A stretch of DNA of 56,907 nucleotides from a virus (IMGVR_UViG_3300021373_003004:1-56907), one strand, 5' to 3'; counted from the stretch's first letter, positions 34,477 to 41,369 are shown. Notes: generated by a model not told the origin, from the sequence alone. Program-made: numbers and translations.

Positions 34477-34484
34477 TATTTATA
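34477..34484 (-). promoter_or_regulatory. T4-type late promoter box before a small membrane protein
   Basis: Exact TATAAATA on the minus strand at 34477-34484, between the stop of the DUF2693-like gene and the ATG at 34452. Confidence 0.6.
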
Positions 34485-34730
34485 CTAGCTAAAAGAGACT
34501 ACACTGTCTACACGAAACGCTCTCCACTCACCTTTATTAACATCAATAACACGAATGGCTGTGTCTGAATAACCATTCAACTCTTTATTAGTATTGTTAT
34601 CAGTAGTTGATGCAGGAATTGCATCCTCACGAAGAGTACAAATCATATCGCGCTCTTCACCATTTGCCTTCTTAAAAATTACACGACAGTCACGTTTACG
34701 CAACTCAGCAATCATTTCATCACGATTCAT
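34485..34730 (-). CDS. DUF2693-like SH3-type small protein
   Basis: An 81-residue protein from ATG 34728-34730 (MNRDEMIAELRKRDCRVIFK), preceded by GGAGGAAC at ideal distance; the longer frame from 34799 has no ribosome site. The pattern VIFKKANGEERDMICTL, then IPAS and DTAIRVIDVNKGEWRAFRVD fits small phage proteins I know as DUF2693, thought to have an SH3-like barrel. Its function is unknown. It is one of a row of small early-type genes. Confidence 0.75.
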   Translation of the reverse strand: MNRDEMIAELRKRDCRVIFKKANGEERDMICTLREDAIPASTTDNNTNKELNGYSDTAIRVIDVNKGEWRAFRVDSVVSFS

Positions 34731-34795
34731 TAGTAGTTCCTCCGTATCATAAAATATTCCAGTCATTACAGCTGGTCTCCTCACATGTGGTATGC

Positions 34796-34927
34796 TCATC
34801 CTTGTACCATCAGACGTTCACATAAGTTGTCAACAATTGCCTTAAGGCGTTCGATTTCATGATTAAGCTTGCCGATTTTTTCGTTTTGCTCATGAATTTT
34901 CATTTCTAATTGACTAGTCCCAGTCAT
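34796..34927 (-). CDS. Very small coiled-coil protein
   Basis: A 43-residue protein from ATG 34925-34927 (MTGTSQLEMKIHEQNEKIGK), almost all one coiled-coil helix (LNHEIERLKAIVDNLCERLM). A GAGG ribosome site lies 7 bases before the ATG. It overlaps the end of the upstream gene by 14 bases. Unknown function. Confidence 0.6.
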   Translation of the reverse strand: MTGTSQLEMKIHEQNEKIGKLNHEIERLKAIVDNLCERLMVQG

Positions 34928-35114
34928 TATCAAACCTCGTTGTTTCACGATACACCTCACCATAATATTTTTCAGCGTACTTAGGTGCATCTGTATAATA
35001 GAAGTCTTCCTTACGAAGTGGTGATAGCTCTGTACGACGAGCCTTACGCTGTTTAGTTTGCTTCTTCATGAAGTCATTGTGTTGTTTTTTTAATTCAGCT
35101 ACGAACGAATTCAT
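34914..35114 (-). CDS. Small basic protein of unknown function
   Basis: A 66-residue protein beginning MNSFVAELKKQHNDFMKKQT. It is rich in Lys and Arg (KQRKARRTELSPLRKEDF) and ends with an acidic/aromatic segment (YYGEVYRETTRFDNDWD). AAGGAG lies 10 bases upstream of this ATG and almost touches an earlier in-frame ATG at 35123, so the former start is preferred. It overlaps both neighbours slightly, as is usual for this small-gene block. Confidence 0.6.
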   Translation of the reverse strand: MNSFVAELKKQHNDFMKKQTKQRKARRTELSPLRKEDFYYTDAPKYAEKYYGEVYRETTRFDNDWD

Positions 35115-35286
35115 ACCAGTCATTCTCCTTCAAGAGTTGTTCAAAGTTTTTCTTATCTTGTGGTGTCATATCAATCTCAGTACGCTTGGCACCATTATTG
35201 TATTCACGCAACACAAAACCACCATTAAAGCGGTTGACGATTTGATAGTACTTGTCGTCTCCCCATTTTTCATTTTTGTAAATCAT
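35095..35286 (-). CDS. Small conserved-type protein, possible leaderless start
   Basis: A 63-residue protein starting MIYKNEKWGDDKYYQIVNRF, then GGFVLREYNNGAKRTEIDMT and a charged helix. No domain is recognised. The -10 box TAGGAT of a shared-type promoter lies only 6 bases before the ATG, so the transcript may begin at the start codon. Confidence 0.65.
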   Translation of the reverse strand: MIYKNEKWGDDKYYQIVNRFNGGFVLREYNNGAKRTEIDMTPQDKKNFEQLLKENDWYEFVRS

Positions 35287-35292
35287 AAAAGC

Positions 35293-35321
35293 ATCCTACA
35301 CTATTTGAAAAGGAATGTACA
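35293..35321 (-). promoter_or_regulatory. Early/middle-type promoter (TGTACA-17-TAGGAT)
   Basis: -35 TGTACA at 35316-35321 within TTAACTGTGTACATT, and -10 TAGGAT at 35293-35298, on the minus strand. The spacer is 17 bp. Confidence 0.65.
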
Positions 35322-35324
35322 CAG

Positions 35325-35921
35325 TTAATTTTGCATAATTGTACAAATTTCATAAATTTCTTTCCAACCTTTCACGACCGGAATGTCAGGATGTGCAAAG
35401 TCCATATTGTGACCATGCTCTATAACAATAGACTCAAGACCTAAGTTCCAACCAACGACAGCATTCTCAGGCTTATCTTCAATCCACATAAGACCAGAGT
35501 CAGCATAAGGTGCAAGAGCTTCGTCTTTATCAGCACCAGTATCAATGCAAAGAACTCGAGTAAATGCAGTCTCACCAAAAAGTTTTTTTAAATTCTCTTC
35601 ACGCAATTTAGCTGCATGAGGATCTAGTGACAAAGATGTAATAGCATGGAATGTGTATCCAAGCTTACGATGTAATAGATCTACATAATACATTGCATCA
35701 CGCAAAGGTGGTAAGAAACCAATAGCAGCTGATTCGTTAAATGTACGAACAAGACGTTTGCCTTCTTCTTTTGTTACACCATAACGATAACGGATATCAT
35801 AGTCTGTGGTATCAGGATTAAACTCATAACCACGCATTTCCATCCAGACTTTGAAAGCGTATTCCCAATTGAGAAGTACACCATCAACGTCAGTTAAGAT
35901 TACTTTATTTAAATTATTCAT
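35325..35921 (-). CDS. HAD-superfamily hydrolase (nucleotidase-like)
   Basis: A 198-residue protein. ILTDVDGVLLNWEYAF is HAD motif I (DxDG), AITSLSLD near residue 93 can serve as motif II, and DTGADKDEAL...WIEDKPENAVVGW provides the Lys and acidic motif IV. Length and cap pattern resemble 5'(3')-deoxyribonucleotidase-type phage HAD proteins, which would fit nucleotide recycling, but other phosphatases are possible. The start overlaps the upstream stop (ATGA). Confidence 0.78.
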   Translation of the reverse strand: MNNLNKVILTDVDGVLLNWEYAFKVWMEMRGYEFNPDTTDYDIRYRYGVTKEEGKRLVRTFNESAAIGFLPPLRDAMYYVDLLHRKLGYTFHAITSLSLDPHAAKLREENLKKLFGETAFTRVLCIDTGADKDEALAPYADSGLMWIEDKPENAVVGWNLGLESIVIEHGHNMDFAHPDIPVVKGWKEIYEICTIMQN

Positions 35922-36154
35922 AATTCCTCCTTCATAACTAAATCATACGTCCCCTCTGGTAGCTTCCACGCCTTCATAATTTTAAGATACATTTCAGGTT
36001 TCATTGTAATTACATCGAATCTGTTTAACTTTTCATTATATTGACGAATATGGACATAGTCGTCGTAAATTAATACGCCAACATCCTCACACTCACCAGT
36101 ATTGTCCATAATAGTGATGAGTGTTTCGTCCATATCAAATTCAATTGTAATCAT
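35918..36154 (-). CDS. Small protein of unknown function
   Basis: A 78-residue protein starting MITIEFDMDETLITIMDNTG at ATG 36152-36154, whose A is shared with the TAA of the upstream gene. FDMDETLIT looks superficially like a HAD motif I, but the protein is far too short and the rest (GVLIYDDYVHIRQYNEKLNR) shows no HAD pattern. Tight coupling suggests co-expression with the HAD hydrolase downstream. Confidence 0.6.
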   Translation of the reverse strand: MITIEFDMDETLITIMDNTGECEDVGVLIYDDYVHIRQYNEKLNRFDVITMKPEMYLKIMKAWKLPEGTYDLVMKEEL

Positions 36155-36381
36155 TACCACTCTTTCTTGTATCCACTCTCTTCATTCTCTTCATAACCAG
36201 CATAGTAGGCTTCAATCTCATCAGCGGTCATGCCTTCGCGACCTATACGCTGAGAAGTCCCAGTTCCCCCAAGGAAATAATGAGGGTTAATGCCACGGCC
36301 GTAGTAGCTATCAGCGCCTCCCCGATCGAAAGGCCCGCCGTGACGTCTATTATAAACTTTATCATTTGTAACAACCCCCAT
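36154..36381 (-). CDS. Small Gly/Tyr-rich conserved phage protein
   Basis: A 75-residue protein with NRRHGGPFDRGGADSYYGRG then INPHYF and a Tyr/Glu-rich C-terminus (EIEAYYAGYEENEESGYKK). I recall proteins with the RRHGGPxDRGxADxYY phrase in T4-like cyanophages, with no known function. Its TAA overlaps the next gene's ATG. Confidence 0.68.
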   Translation of the reverse strand: MGVVTNDKVYNRRHGGPFDRGGADSYYGRGINPHYFLGGTGTSQRIGREGMTADEIEAYYAGYEENEESGYKKEW

Positions 36382-36692
36382 TACACTACCTCCTTGAAGC
36401 CAACCATGCTGACTTCATACATTTTTCCATCTACTTCCATACGGTCAAACATTGATGTAGAGCGAAGACCCAGACCGTCTGCCCGATGATCTAACACTGT
36501 CACATCATCATTAGCATCCTCACCGATCTTGTTTGACCAGCTACCAACAACGTTGTTTGTCCAACGGAAAGCATACTCCAACCAATCAGTTGTGTTATGT
36601 CCATCTGGTACATTGACCTCAGCAACTGGCTTATAAGCACGAATGTCGCCTGAGATTTCGTTGCGGATTGCGTGTAGATCAGTGATTTTCAT
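36381..36692 (-). CDS. Protein of unknown function in the early-type block
   Basis: A 103-residue protein taken from ATG 36690-36692 (MKITDLHAIRNEISGDIRAY), 8 bases after GGAG; ATG codons at 36698 and 36719 are alternatives but fit the ribosome site less well. It contains TDWLEYAFRWTNNVVGSWSN and DHRADGLGLRSTSMFDRMEV. No family is recognised. A shared-type promoter lies just upstream (36718-36746). Confidence 0.65.
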   Translation of the reverse strand: MKITDLHAIRNEISGDIRAYKPVAEVNVPDGHNTTDWLEYAFRWTNNVVGSWSNKIGEDANDDVTVLDHRADGLGLRSTSMFDRMEVDGKMYEVSMVGFKEVV

Positions 36693-36717
36693 ATTCATAT
36701 CTCCTTCTGATATAACC

Positions 36718-36746
36718 AATCTACACTATTTGAAAGGCAATGTACA
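36718..36746 (-). promoter_or_regulatory. Early/middle-type promoter (TGTACA-17-TAGATT)
   Basis: -35 TGTACA at 36741-36746 within TTAACTGTGTACATT, and -10 TAGATT at 36718-36723, minus strand, 17-bp spacer. Almost the same sequence as at 35293-35321. Confidence 0.65.
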
Positions 36747-36797
36747 CAGTTAATTGCGGTTCAAGCGCATTTTTGTTTCGTTTAAAATCAATAACTT

Positions 36798-36805
36798 AAT
36801 AAATA
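36798..36805 (+). promoter_or_regulatory. Probable late promoter box (AATAAATA variant)
   Basis: AATAAATA on the plus strand, 20 bases before the ATG at 36826, followed by GAAGGGAAGA as ribosome site. It is the same variant as before gp4. Confidence 0.45.
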
Positions 36806-36825
36806 GTGCTGAAGGGAAGATAAGC

Positions 36826-37308
36826 ATGATAGATCCAATTAGCGCTATTGGTATGGCTACTGCTGCCTATAATGGTATCAAGAACGCCGTAAGTACCGGT
36901 AAAGAACTACATGATATGGCTGGTACACTTCAGAAGTGGGCTACATCTATGTCTGATTTAGATTTCGCTCATAAACAAGCACAAAATCCACCAATGTTTA
37001 AAAGACTATTTGGTGCTAGTGATGTAGAACAAAATGCGTTAGAGGTATGGGGACATAAACAAAAAGCAAAGGAGATGCGCGAGGAAATGCGCAAGCATAT
37101 TAGCTTTTACTACGGTCCATCAGCGTGGGATGAGATAGTGGCTATTGAAGCTAAAATGCGGAAAGAGCGAAGAGAAGCTGTATATGCTGCTGAGGAGAGA
37201 AAACAATTGATACTAGAATGGATTGCCGGCATTGCTTTAGCTGGTGTTGCAGCTATTGTTATTGGATTTCTAATCTGGTATATTGGCGGTACACAAGGAA
37301 AATGGTAA
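36826..37308 (+). CDS. Membrane-anchored conserved phage protein
   Basis: A 160-residue protein from ATG 36826 (MIDPISAIGMATAAYNGIKN), preceded by GAAGGGAAG; a longer frame from 36754 has no ribosome site. It has a helical N-terminal part, a long charged helix (KQKAKEMREEMRKHISFYYG, KMRKERREAVYAAEERKQLI) and one C-terminal transmembrane helix (~residues 133-154, IALAGVAAIVIGFLIWYIGG). Similar proteins occur in marine T4-like phages without a known role. It abuts the next gene, so the two probably work together. A virion or membrane-complex role is possible. Confidence 0.72.
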   Translation: MIDPISAIGMATAAYNGIKNAVSTGKELHDMAGTLQKWATSMSDLDFAHKQAQNPPMFKRLFGASDVEQNALEVWGHKQKAKEMREEMRKHISFYYGPSAWDEIVAIEAKMRKERREAVYAAEERKQLILEWIAGIALAGVAAIVIGFLIWYIGGTQGKW

Positions 37309-37566
37309 ATGAGTGATATATTTGATTTTGGCTTTACGGCTGTCGATGAACAAGAATTAGAAGCCGTACAGAAAGCTAGTGCTACTGCTACAGAAACAGC
37401 TCAAACAGCAGAGCAGTTACAAGAGAAGTTAGATAAGCTATATAACGCTATAACACCACTGCTTAATAATTTAAAAAAGAATCCTGAAAAGGAATATATA
37501 CTATGGCCAAATAGATTAGCTAAAGTTGAAGAGTTCGAAACACATCTACAAAAGATTTATAGTTAA
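37309..37566 (+). CDS. Small helical partner of the membrane protein
   Basis: An 85-residue, mainly helical protein (MSDIFDFGFTAVDEQELEAV, then TATETAQTAEQLQEKLDKLY) ending with a conserved-looking patch EYILWPNRLAKVEEFETHLQ. Proteins with the YILWPNR phrase commonly follow the membrane protein seen here in related phages. It starts directly after the upstream stop. No catalytic motif. Confidence 0.7.
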   Translation: MSDIFDFGFTAVDEQELEAVQKASATATETAQTAEQLQEKLDKLYNAITPLLNNLKKNPEKEYILWPNRLAKVEEFETHLQKIYS

Positions 37567-37577
37567 AAGAGGATATA

Positions 37578-38225
37578 ATGGAATTTAAAACAAGAATGAT
37601 TAGAATTAAGGGTAATGATGTATCCGAAAAATACGCAAAATATTGTAACCGTTCTTGGGTTGGATTCGACCTTAGATATTATGATGCCGTAACTCCAGAA
37701 ACTTTACATGAACAATCAGGCTTAACATTTGGAACTAGAGGTAATGGAAGAGAATTAACAGACACCGAAAAGGCTTGTTTTTATAGTCAATATAATTTAT
37801 GGAAAAAATGTGCTATAGAAAGAGTTCCAATCTTAGTACTAGAACATGACGCTTATTTAAGGAAACCTTCAGCTATTAAATATAATCCTCATTTGTTAGT
37901 TCAATTTTTTGGACAGCACTCTATGGAAGCAGTGATGTATCATCCTAATATGTGCGCTAGACTACTAAAGTACTGTGCAAATAATGAGGTGACTGGTCCA
38001 ATGAATTTAGTAGATAAATTATTAGGATATTTTAGAATAGGTCAGCAAAGTAGGTATGGATTGCCTCACGCAAGATATCAAGGTAGATTCGCGCCTGTAA
38101 GGTCAGTAATTGATCCAGATTTAGGAACGACAGTAGATCATGATGGTTCTACACTAGATAGATTAGCTAAAGGCGATGGGGATTTATTTGATATAATAAA
38201 GTTTTATGATGATGGGGATTCTTAG
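37578..38225 (+). CDS. GT25-like glycosyltransferase
   Basis: A 215-residue protein. It shares with four other genes in the window the order: N-terminal Rossmann-like start, D-A-V-T-P, then a helix with S-Q-Y-x-L-W (YSQYNLWKKCA), then ILVLEHDAYLRKP. Glycosyltransferase family 25 has this LEHD acidic motif, which takes the place of DxD for binding metal and nucleotide sugar. It is the only copy on the plus strand and belongs to a late-type unit with the two genes before it. AAGAGGATATA is the ribosome site. Acceptor unknown. Confidence 0.7.
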   Translation: MEFKTRMIRIKGNDVSEKYAKYCNRSWVGFDLRYYDAVTPETLHEQSGLTFGTRGNGRELTDTEKACFYSQYNLWKKCAIERVPILVLEHDAYLRKPSAIKYNPHLLVQFFGQHSMEAVMYHPNMCARLLKYCANNEVTGPMNLVDKLLGYFRIGQQSRYGLPHARYQGRFAPVRSVIDPDLGTTVDHDGSTLDRLAKGDGDLFDIIKFYDDGDS

Positions 38226-38822
38226 TCACCAATGACTGCCAATCACTGTAAATCTTTTATATTTTCCCATATCAGCATAACCTTCAAATAAAATATGAGT
38301 CAGATTATATTGTTTTTTTAACTCTTTCGTAGAGTCAACGCAGTTTATATGCTCTTCAATTGTTCTGTAATTATTAGATTGCAAAGCATATAATGGACCA
38401 TGAATAGTAGGTAATGGTTTCATATGCTCGCAACTAGTATTAATAATTAAATCATATTTTTCAAAATCAGAATATTCTGTTGCATCAGCTACAATCGAAT
38501 CATAATTTTTACGTATATTATTATAGTCAAAATATAAATCTCGATGTTGATGAACAACCGGATCAATATCTAAAAAATGAAACCATCCTACTTTGCATTC
38601 CTTTTGCATTAATTCCCATAATAAAATAGAATTCCAACTGCCAATAACTAACACATTGTCATACGCTGTGTTAGTATTAGCTATTTCTTCAACCAAAAAT
38701 TCTTTTGATTTTATTTGAGATCCTTTAAAGCTTTCTATGTAATTAGATACACCCGCAATATTTTTATCTTGCATATAATAAAGTGTATCAGCCACCCTAC
38801 CTAAAACTTTAAAAGCATTCAT
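38226..38822 (-). CDS. SAM-methyltransferase-like protein
   Basis: A 198-residue protein. DNVLVIGSWNSILLWELMQK is a degenerate motif I of class I SAM methyltransferases, followed by FHFLDIDP (motif II acidic loop), DSIVADATEY and DLIINTSCEHM (motif IV). The glycine pattern of motif I is weak, so catalytic activity is uncertain. Its last codon directly abuts the last codon of the convergent glycosyltransferase gene, with no spacer. Confidence 0.65.
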   Translation of the reverse strand: MNAFKVLGRVADTLYYMQDKNIAGVSNYIESFKGSQIKSKEFLVEEIANTNTAYDNVLVIGSWNSILLWELMQKECKVGWFHFLDIDPVVHQHRDLYFDYNNIRKNYDSIVADATEYSDFEKYDLIINTSCEHMKPLPTIHGPLYALQSNNYRTIEEHINCVDSTKELKKQYNLTHILFEGYADMGKYKRFTVIGSHW

Positions 38823-38837
38823 GGAATTACCAATTCT

Positions 38838-39086
38838 TTATTTGTCATTAAATACTTCTAGCGCATCTAGAACGCCGTCGATTTTTTCCATATTAGAATC
38901 GATCTTTGCATGATGCGTATCATGATCTAATTTATGTTGAGCATACAATGCTGAATGTGCTCCACTCAATTTTAAAAAGTCATTATTTACATCTACAATT
39001 TGAGCTTGTAAGTCATCCATACGAGCATCGTTTTCTTTGATGCCTTCTGCTAATGTATAGATGATAACTGCTGCGATAATTTCCAT
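38838..39086 (-). CDS. Small protein with N-terminal hydrophobic helix and coiled coil
   Basis: An 82-residue protein beginning MEIIAAVIIYTLAEGIKEND. A short hydrophobic segment at residues 2-13 is followed by two amphipathic helices (DDLQAQIVDVNNDFLKLSGA, HHAKIDSNMEKIDGVLDALE). This could be an inner-membrane-anchored coiled coil of the spanin type, but no lysis genes are recognised around it. Confidence 0.62.
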   Translation of the reverse strand: MEIIAAVIIYTLAEGIKENDARMDDLQAQIVDVNNDFLKLSGAHSALYAQHKLDHDTHHAKIDSNMEKIDGVLDALEVFNDK

Positions 39087-39089
39087 GAT

Positions 39090-39278
39090 TTACTCCTTTA
39101 CTTCAATTTTCATACAAATCGCTTGCATATTAGCAGGAAAATAGCCATTAAATCCCCCTACCTCTGAACTTAGCTGCTCTCTAGCAGCAAAGCATTCCAA
39201 ATGTGTCTCAAAGACACCGTTTCCAACAGTCATGATCTGACCATCCCAATATGTCATAAACACTAATAACCAAGCCAT
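39090..39278 (-). CDS. Small protein of unknown function
   Basis: A 62-residue protein (MAWLLVFMTYWDGQIMTVGN, HLECFAAREQLSSEVG, QAICMKIEVKE) with two cysteines that might form a disulfide and a hydrophobic start that might act as a signal. Its ATG overlaps the stop of the upstream methyltransferase. No family recognised. Confidence 0.6.
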   Translation of the reverse strand: MAWLLVFMTYWDGQIMTVGNGVFETHLECFAAREQLSSEVGGFNGYFPANMQAICMKIEVKE

Positions 39279-39985
39279 TATAAAATCTTATCCTCAAATA
39301 TCATTAACTCACGTCCTGGATATTCCATACCTTCGACCACAATCGGATAGTGAACAATTTTAGAACCAGCAAATCTTTTCTTCAAATTCAATCTAATTAA
39401 ATCTTTATGCGGGGAAATACAACGATAGCGTATTTTAGGATTATCAGGTTCAGTATAGCTCCATGCTATACCATCAAACTGAAAATTTCCATCCATTGGT
39501 TCTGGCATCATCCATGGAATGTTATCAAATAGCTTGCCATGATTATGCACAGAGATAATCATAGTACCACCTAACTGAACCATTTCAGCCATTTTATAAA
39601 TGAATCGCATCACATCCGCTAAGGTGTCTTGATGAGTATATCCTAACCAAAAGTTTGTCATCATATCATATTTTTCTGTGACCGGCAATTCTAAAAAATC
39701 AGCTTCTAAAAAACGTATAGCTTTATTATTCTTTTCAGCATTTTCTCTTGCATATGTTAACATTTTGCGCGATTTATCAATACCACAGCGTGAATAGTTG
39801 CCCTTAGCAGTTCTAAGGTGATATCCAGTACCGCATGCGACATCACACCAATTTTGATAATTGCGTTCAGCCATAAATTTTTCGACTGTTGATATTTCTG
39901 TTTTTATATCATTAGATACAACATCATGATGAATATAACGTTCTTCATAAATATCGACTAATTCTTGATTGTCATATGGATCCAT
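39278..39985 (-). CDS. Class I SAM-dependent methyltransferase
   Basis: A 235-residue protein. WCDVACGTGYHLRTA is motif I (E/DxACGTGxxL), RCGIDKSRKMLTYARENA is motif II, IRFLEADFLELPVTEKYDMM is motif III/IV. GGTMIISVHNHGKLF follows as post-II strand. It most resembles ubiE/Methyltransf_11-like small-molecule or sugar methyltransferases. AGAGGTGAT is the ribosome site; the start lies 17 bases from the tRNA 3' end. Substrate unknown. Confidence 0.85.
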   Translation of the reverse strand: MDPYDNQELVDIYEERYIHHDVVSNDIKTEISTVEKFMAERNYQNWCDVACGTGYHLRTAKGNYSRCGIDKSRKMLTYARENAEKNNKAIRFLEADFLELPVTEKYDMMTNFWLGYTHQDTLADVMRFIYKMAEMVQLGGTMIISVHNHGKLFDNIPWMMPEPMDGNFQFDGIAWSYTEPDNPKIRYRCISPHKDLIRLNLKKRFAGSKIVHYPIVVEGMEYPGRELMIFEDKIL

Positions 39986-40001
39986 ATCACCTCTCTAATA
40001 T

Positions 40002-40078
40002 TGGCGACCCCTGTAGGATTCGAACCCACGACCTAGTGCTTAGAAGGCACTTGCTCTATCCAGCTGAGCTAAGGAGTC
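40002..40078 (-). tRNA. trnR-UCU: tRNA-Arg (anticodon UCU)
   Basis: The minus strand folds into a full cloverleaf: acceptor GACTCCT/AGGGGTC (one G-T pair), D arm GCTCAGCTGGATAGAGC, anticodon stem AGTGC/GCACT around loop CTTCTAA with anticodon TCT, and T arm GTGGG/CCTAC with loop TTCGAAT. The CCA end is encoded (77 nt total). It decodes AGA and AGG, which suits the AT-rich late genes. It lies between two protein genes of the same operon and must be cut from their transcript or made from a local promoter I do not see. Confidence 0.97.
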
Positions 40079-40086
40079 ATTATTAT

Positions 40087-40548
40087 CTATTTCACAAAAG
40101 TACCACTATATTCTTTACCATCTACTGTCCAAGTAATAATAGAATAATCGTACACTTTCTTATTTACATCTTTATATTCAGTAATATTTTCACATTGACG
40201 TTCAGTCTTATAACCTGTGATTACAGTCTCTGTACGTGGTTTGTTTGCTTTATCAGCAGCAATGATGCCACCAAGGACAGCACCCGCTGCAGCACCATCA
40301 TCTTTACCAGTTACACCTTTACCGAGTAGACCACCAAGGATCATACCACCGAGAACATCACCACCTGATGCACCGCCACCTTGACGTGTAACCGTTCCAT
40401 AGATTGGAACCTCTACGTTTTGACATACTTGACGAGTATATGGAGTGCGTTCAACTACTGTGGCAAATACGTCCTCAATAGTTGCTTTTGTTGTTTCTGC
40501 CACAGCAGGAGTTGCAACAATCGCTGTTGCTAATAGAATACGTATCAT
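40087..40548 (-). CDS. Exported glycine-zipper protein
   Basis: A 153-residue protein with a classical signal peptide (MIRILLATAIVATPAVA, cleavage before ETT). Residues ~57-100 form a glycine-zipper pair (GGDVLGGMILGGLLGKGVTG, GAAAGAVLGGIIAADKA) as in bacterial 17-kDa-antigen/SlyB-like envelope proteins. Flanking phrases with single Cys (TRQVCQNVEVPIYG, TERQCENITEYKD) could form a disulfide in the periplasm. Similar genes occur in marine T4-like phages and bacteria, so host origin is possible. A role in the host envelope (lysis, superinfection exclusion) is inference. Confidence 0.78.
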   Translation of the reverse strand: MIRILLATAIVATPAVAETTKATIEDVFATVVERTPYTRQVCQNVEVPIYGTVTRQGGGASGGDVLGGMILGGLLGKGVTGKDDGAAAGAVLGGIIAADKANKPRTETVITGYKTERQCENITEYKDVNKKVYDYSIITWTVDGKEYSGTFVK

Positions 40549-40682
40549 TTTTTATCGTAAGCCTCTTTCCAGATTTCGGTTGCGTCTTTAGCGCCTTTAT
40601 TAGCACCTACCATCCATCCCATTAAGAATGATAAAAAGCACATGCACAAGACTTCAATTACCAAGAATGTTTCATAAGACAT
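40545..40682 (-). CDS. Tiny membrane protein
   Basis: A 45-residue protein from ATG 40680-40682 (MSYETFLVIEVLCMCFLSFL) with one transmembrane helix (~residues 7-26, ending GWMVGANKG). AGGAGAATATATT gives a good ribosome site, and its TGA overlaps the ATG of the exported protein (ATGA), so the two are probably translated together. Function unknown. Confidence 0.68.
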   Translation of the reverse strand: MSYETFLVIEVLCMCFLSFLMGWMVGANKGAKDATEIWKEAYDKK

Positions 40683-40693
40683 AATATATTCTC

Positions 40694-40921
40694 CTATTTG
40701 GATTTAGTTTCACTATATTCTTCTACTAGTTCATTAACTAGCATGTATATAATATCCACATCCTCTTCATTGAGAGGAGGGATCTCTTTATTATACAAGC
40801 CTTTTACGATCTCATCTTCGATGTTATCACGGTTTGCTTTGCCCTCTACGAGAGGACAATGGTATCCTTGTTGCAGGATATGAAAAACCATTTGACCTTG
40901 TTGCTCAGCTGTCAGTAGCAT
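40694..40921 (-). CDS. Small acidic protein of unknown function
   Basis: A 75-residue protein (MLLTAEQQGQMVFHILQQGY, then ENVDIIY-type helix DVDIIYMLVNELVEEYSETK). GGAGG lies 8 bases before the ATG. It appears helical and acidic. No family recognised. Confidence 0.62.
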   Translation of the reverse strand: MLLTAEQQGQMVFHILQQGYHCPLVEGKANRDNIEDEIVKGLYNKEIPPLNEEDVDIIYMLVNELVEEYSETKSK

Positions 40922-41042
40922 TTTTTTCCTCCACTAGAAAACGAACTGTCATTAGATTACCTTCTTCACGCTTGACATAATATTCTAGACCATGATCACG
41001 AACTAATTTAGATAAAACTTTTCTTAGTTCTTCGGCAGTCAT
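40905..41042 (-). CDS. Very small protein of unknown function
   Basis: A 45-residue protein from ATG 41040-41042 (MTAEELRKVLSKLVRDHGLE), ending VRFLVEEKNATDS. Its start shares bases with the TAA of the upstream gene (TAATG), and its end overlaps the next gene by 17 bases and carries that gene's GGAGG ribosome site. The coupling supports it being real. Confidence 0.58.
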   Translation of the reverse strand: MTAEELRKVLSKLVRDHGLEYYVKREEGNLMTVRFLVEEKNATDS

Positions 41043-41314
41043 TAGACTGCCTCCAAAGCACGAGTATCTACATTATTCACGATACGATCGAACATTTTCT
41101 TAGCATCGTCATCGTTAGTAAAGCCATACTCAGAAGCAAAGTCCATATCTGATGAAAAATAAGTACCAGCATCAGAGAAGCCATAACGCTCAATCCAATA
41201 TACACCATCTGCAATATCATCTGCACGACGTTTGATTTCACCCTCAGCAGTTTCGATTGTGAAAACTAGACCAGCTGAACAAGCGTTGACATATTTGATA
41301 CCAAGATTTTTCAT
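41042..41314 (-). CDS. Protein of unknown function, first gene after a promoter
   Basis: A 90-residue protein from ATG 41312-41314 (MKNLGIKYVNACSAGLVFTI), 7 bases after GGAG; an earlier in-frame ATG at 41329 lacks spacing. It contains EGEIKRRADDIADGVYWIER and a charged C-terminus. No domain recognised. A shared-type promoter lies at 41341-41369 and would drive this gene and those to the left. Confidence 0.65.
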   Translation of the reverse strand: MKNLGIKYVNACSAGLVFTIETAEGEIKRRADDIADGVYWIERYGFSDAGTYFSSDMDFASEYGFTNDDDAKKMFDRIVNNVDTRALEAV

Positions 41315-41340
41315 AGTGTTCTCCATCATGTTATATGTAT

Positions 41341-41369
41341 ATACTATACTATTTAAAAGGTAATGTACA
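41341..41369 (-). promoter_or_regulatory. Early/middle-type promoter (TGTACA-17-TAGTAT)
   Basis: -35 TGTACA at 41364-41369 within GTGTACATT, and -10 TAGTAT at 41341-41346, minus strand, with a 17-bp spacer and a 26-base leader to the ATG at 41314. Confidence 0.65.

Noticed and set aside
35918-36154. HAD hydrolase motif (FDMDETLIT) in a 78-residue protein
   Set aside because: The protein is too short and lacks the other HAD motifs; the adjacent 35325-35921 gene is the convincing HAD member.
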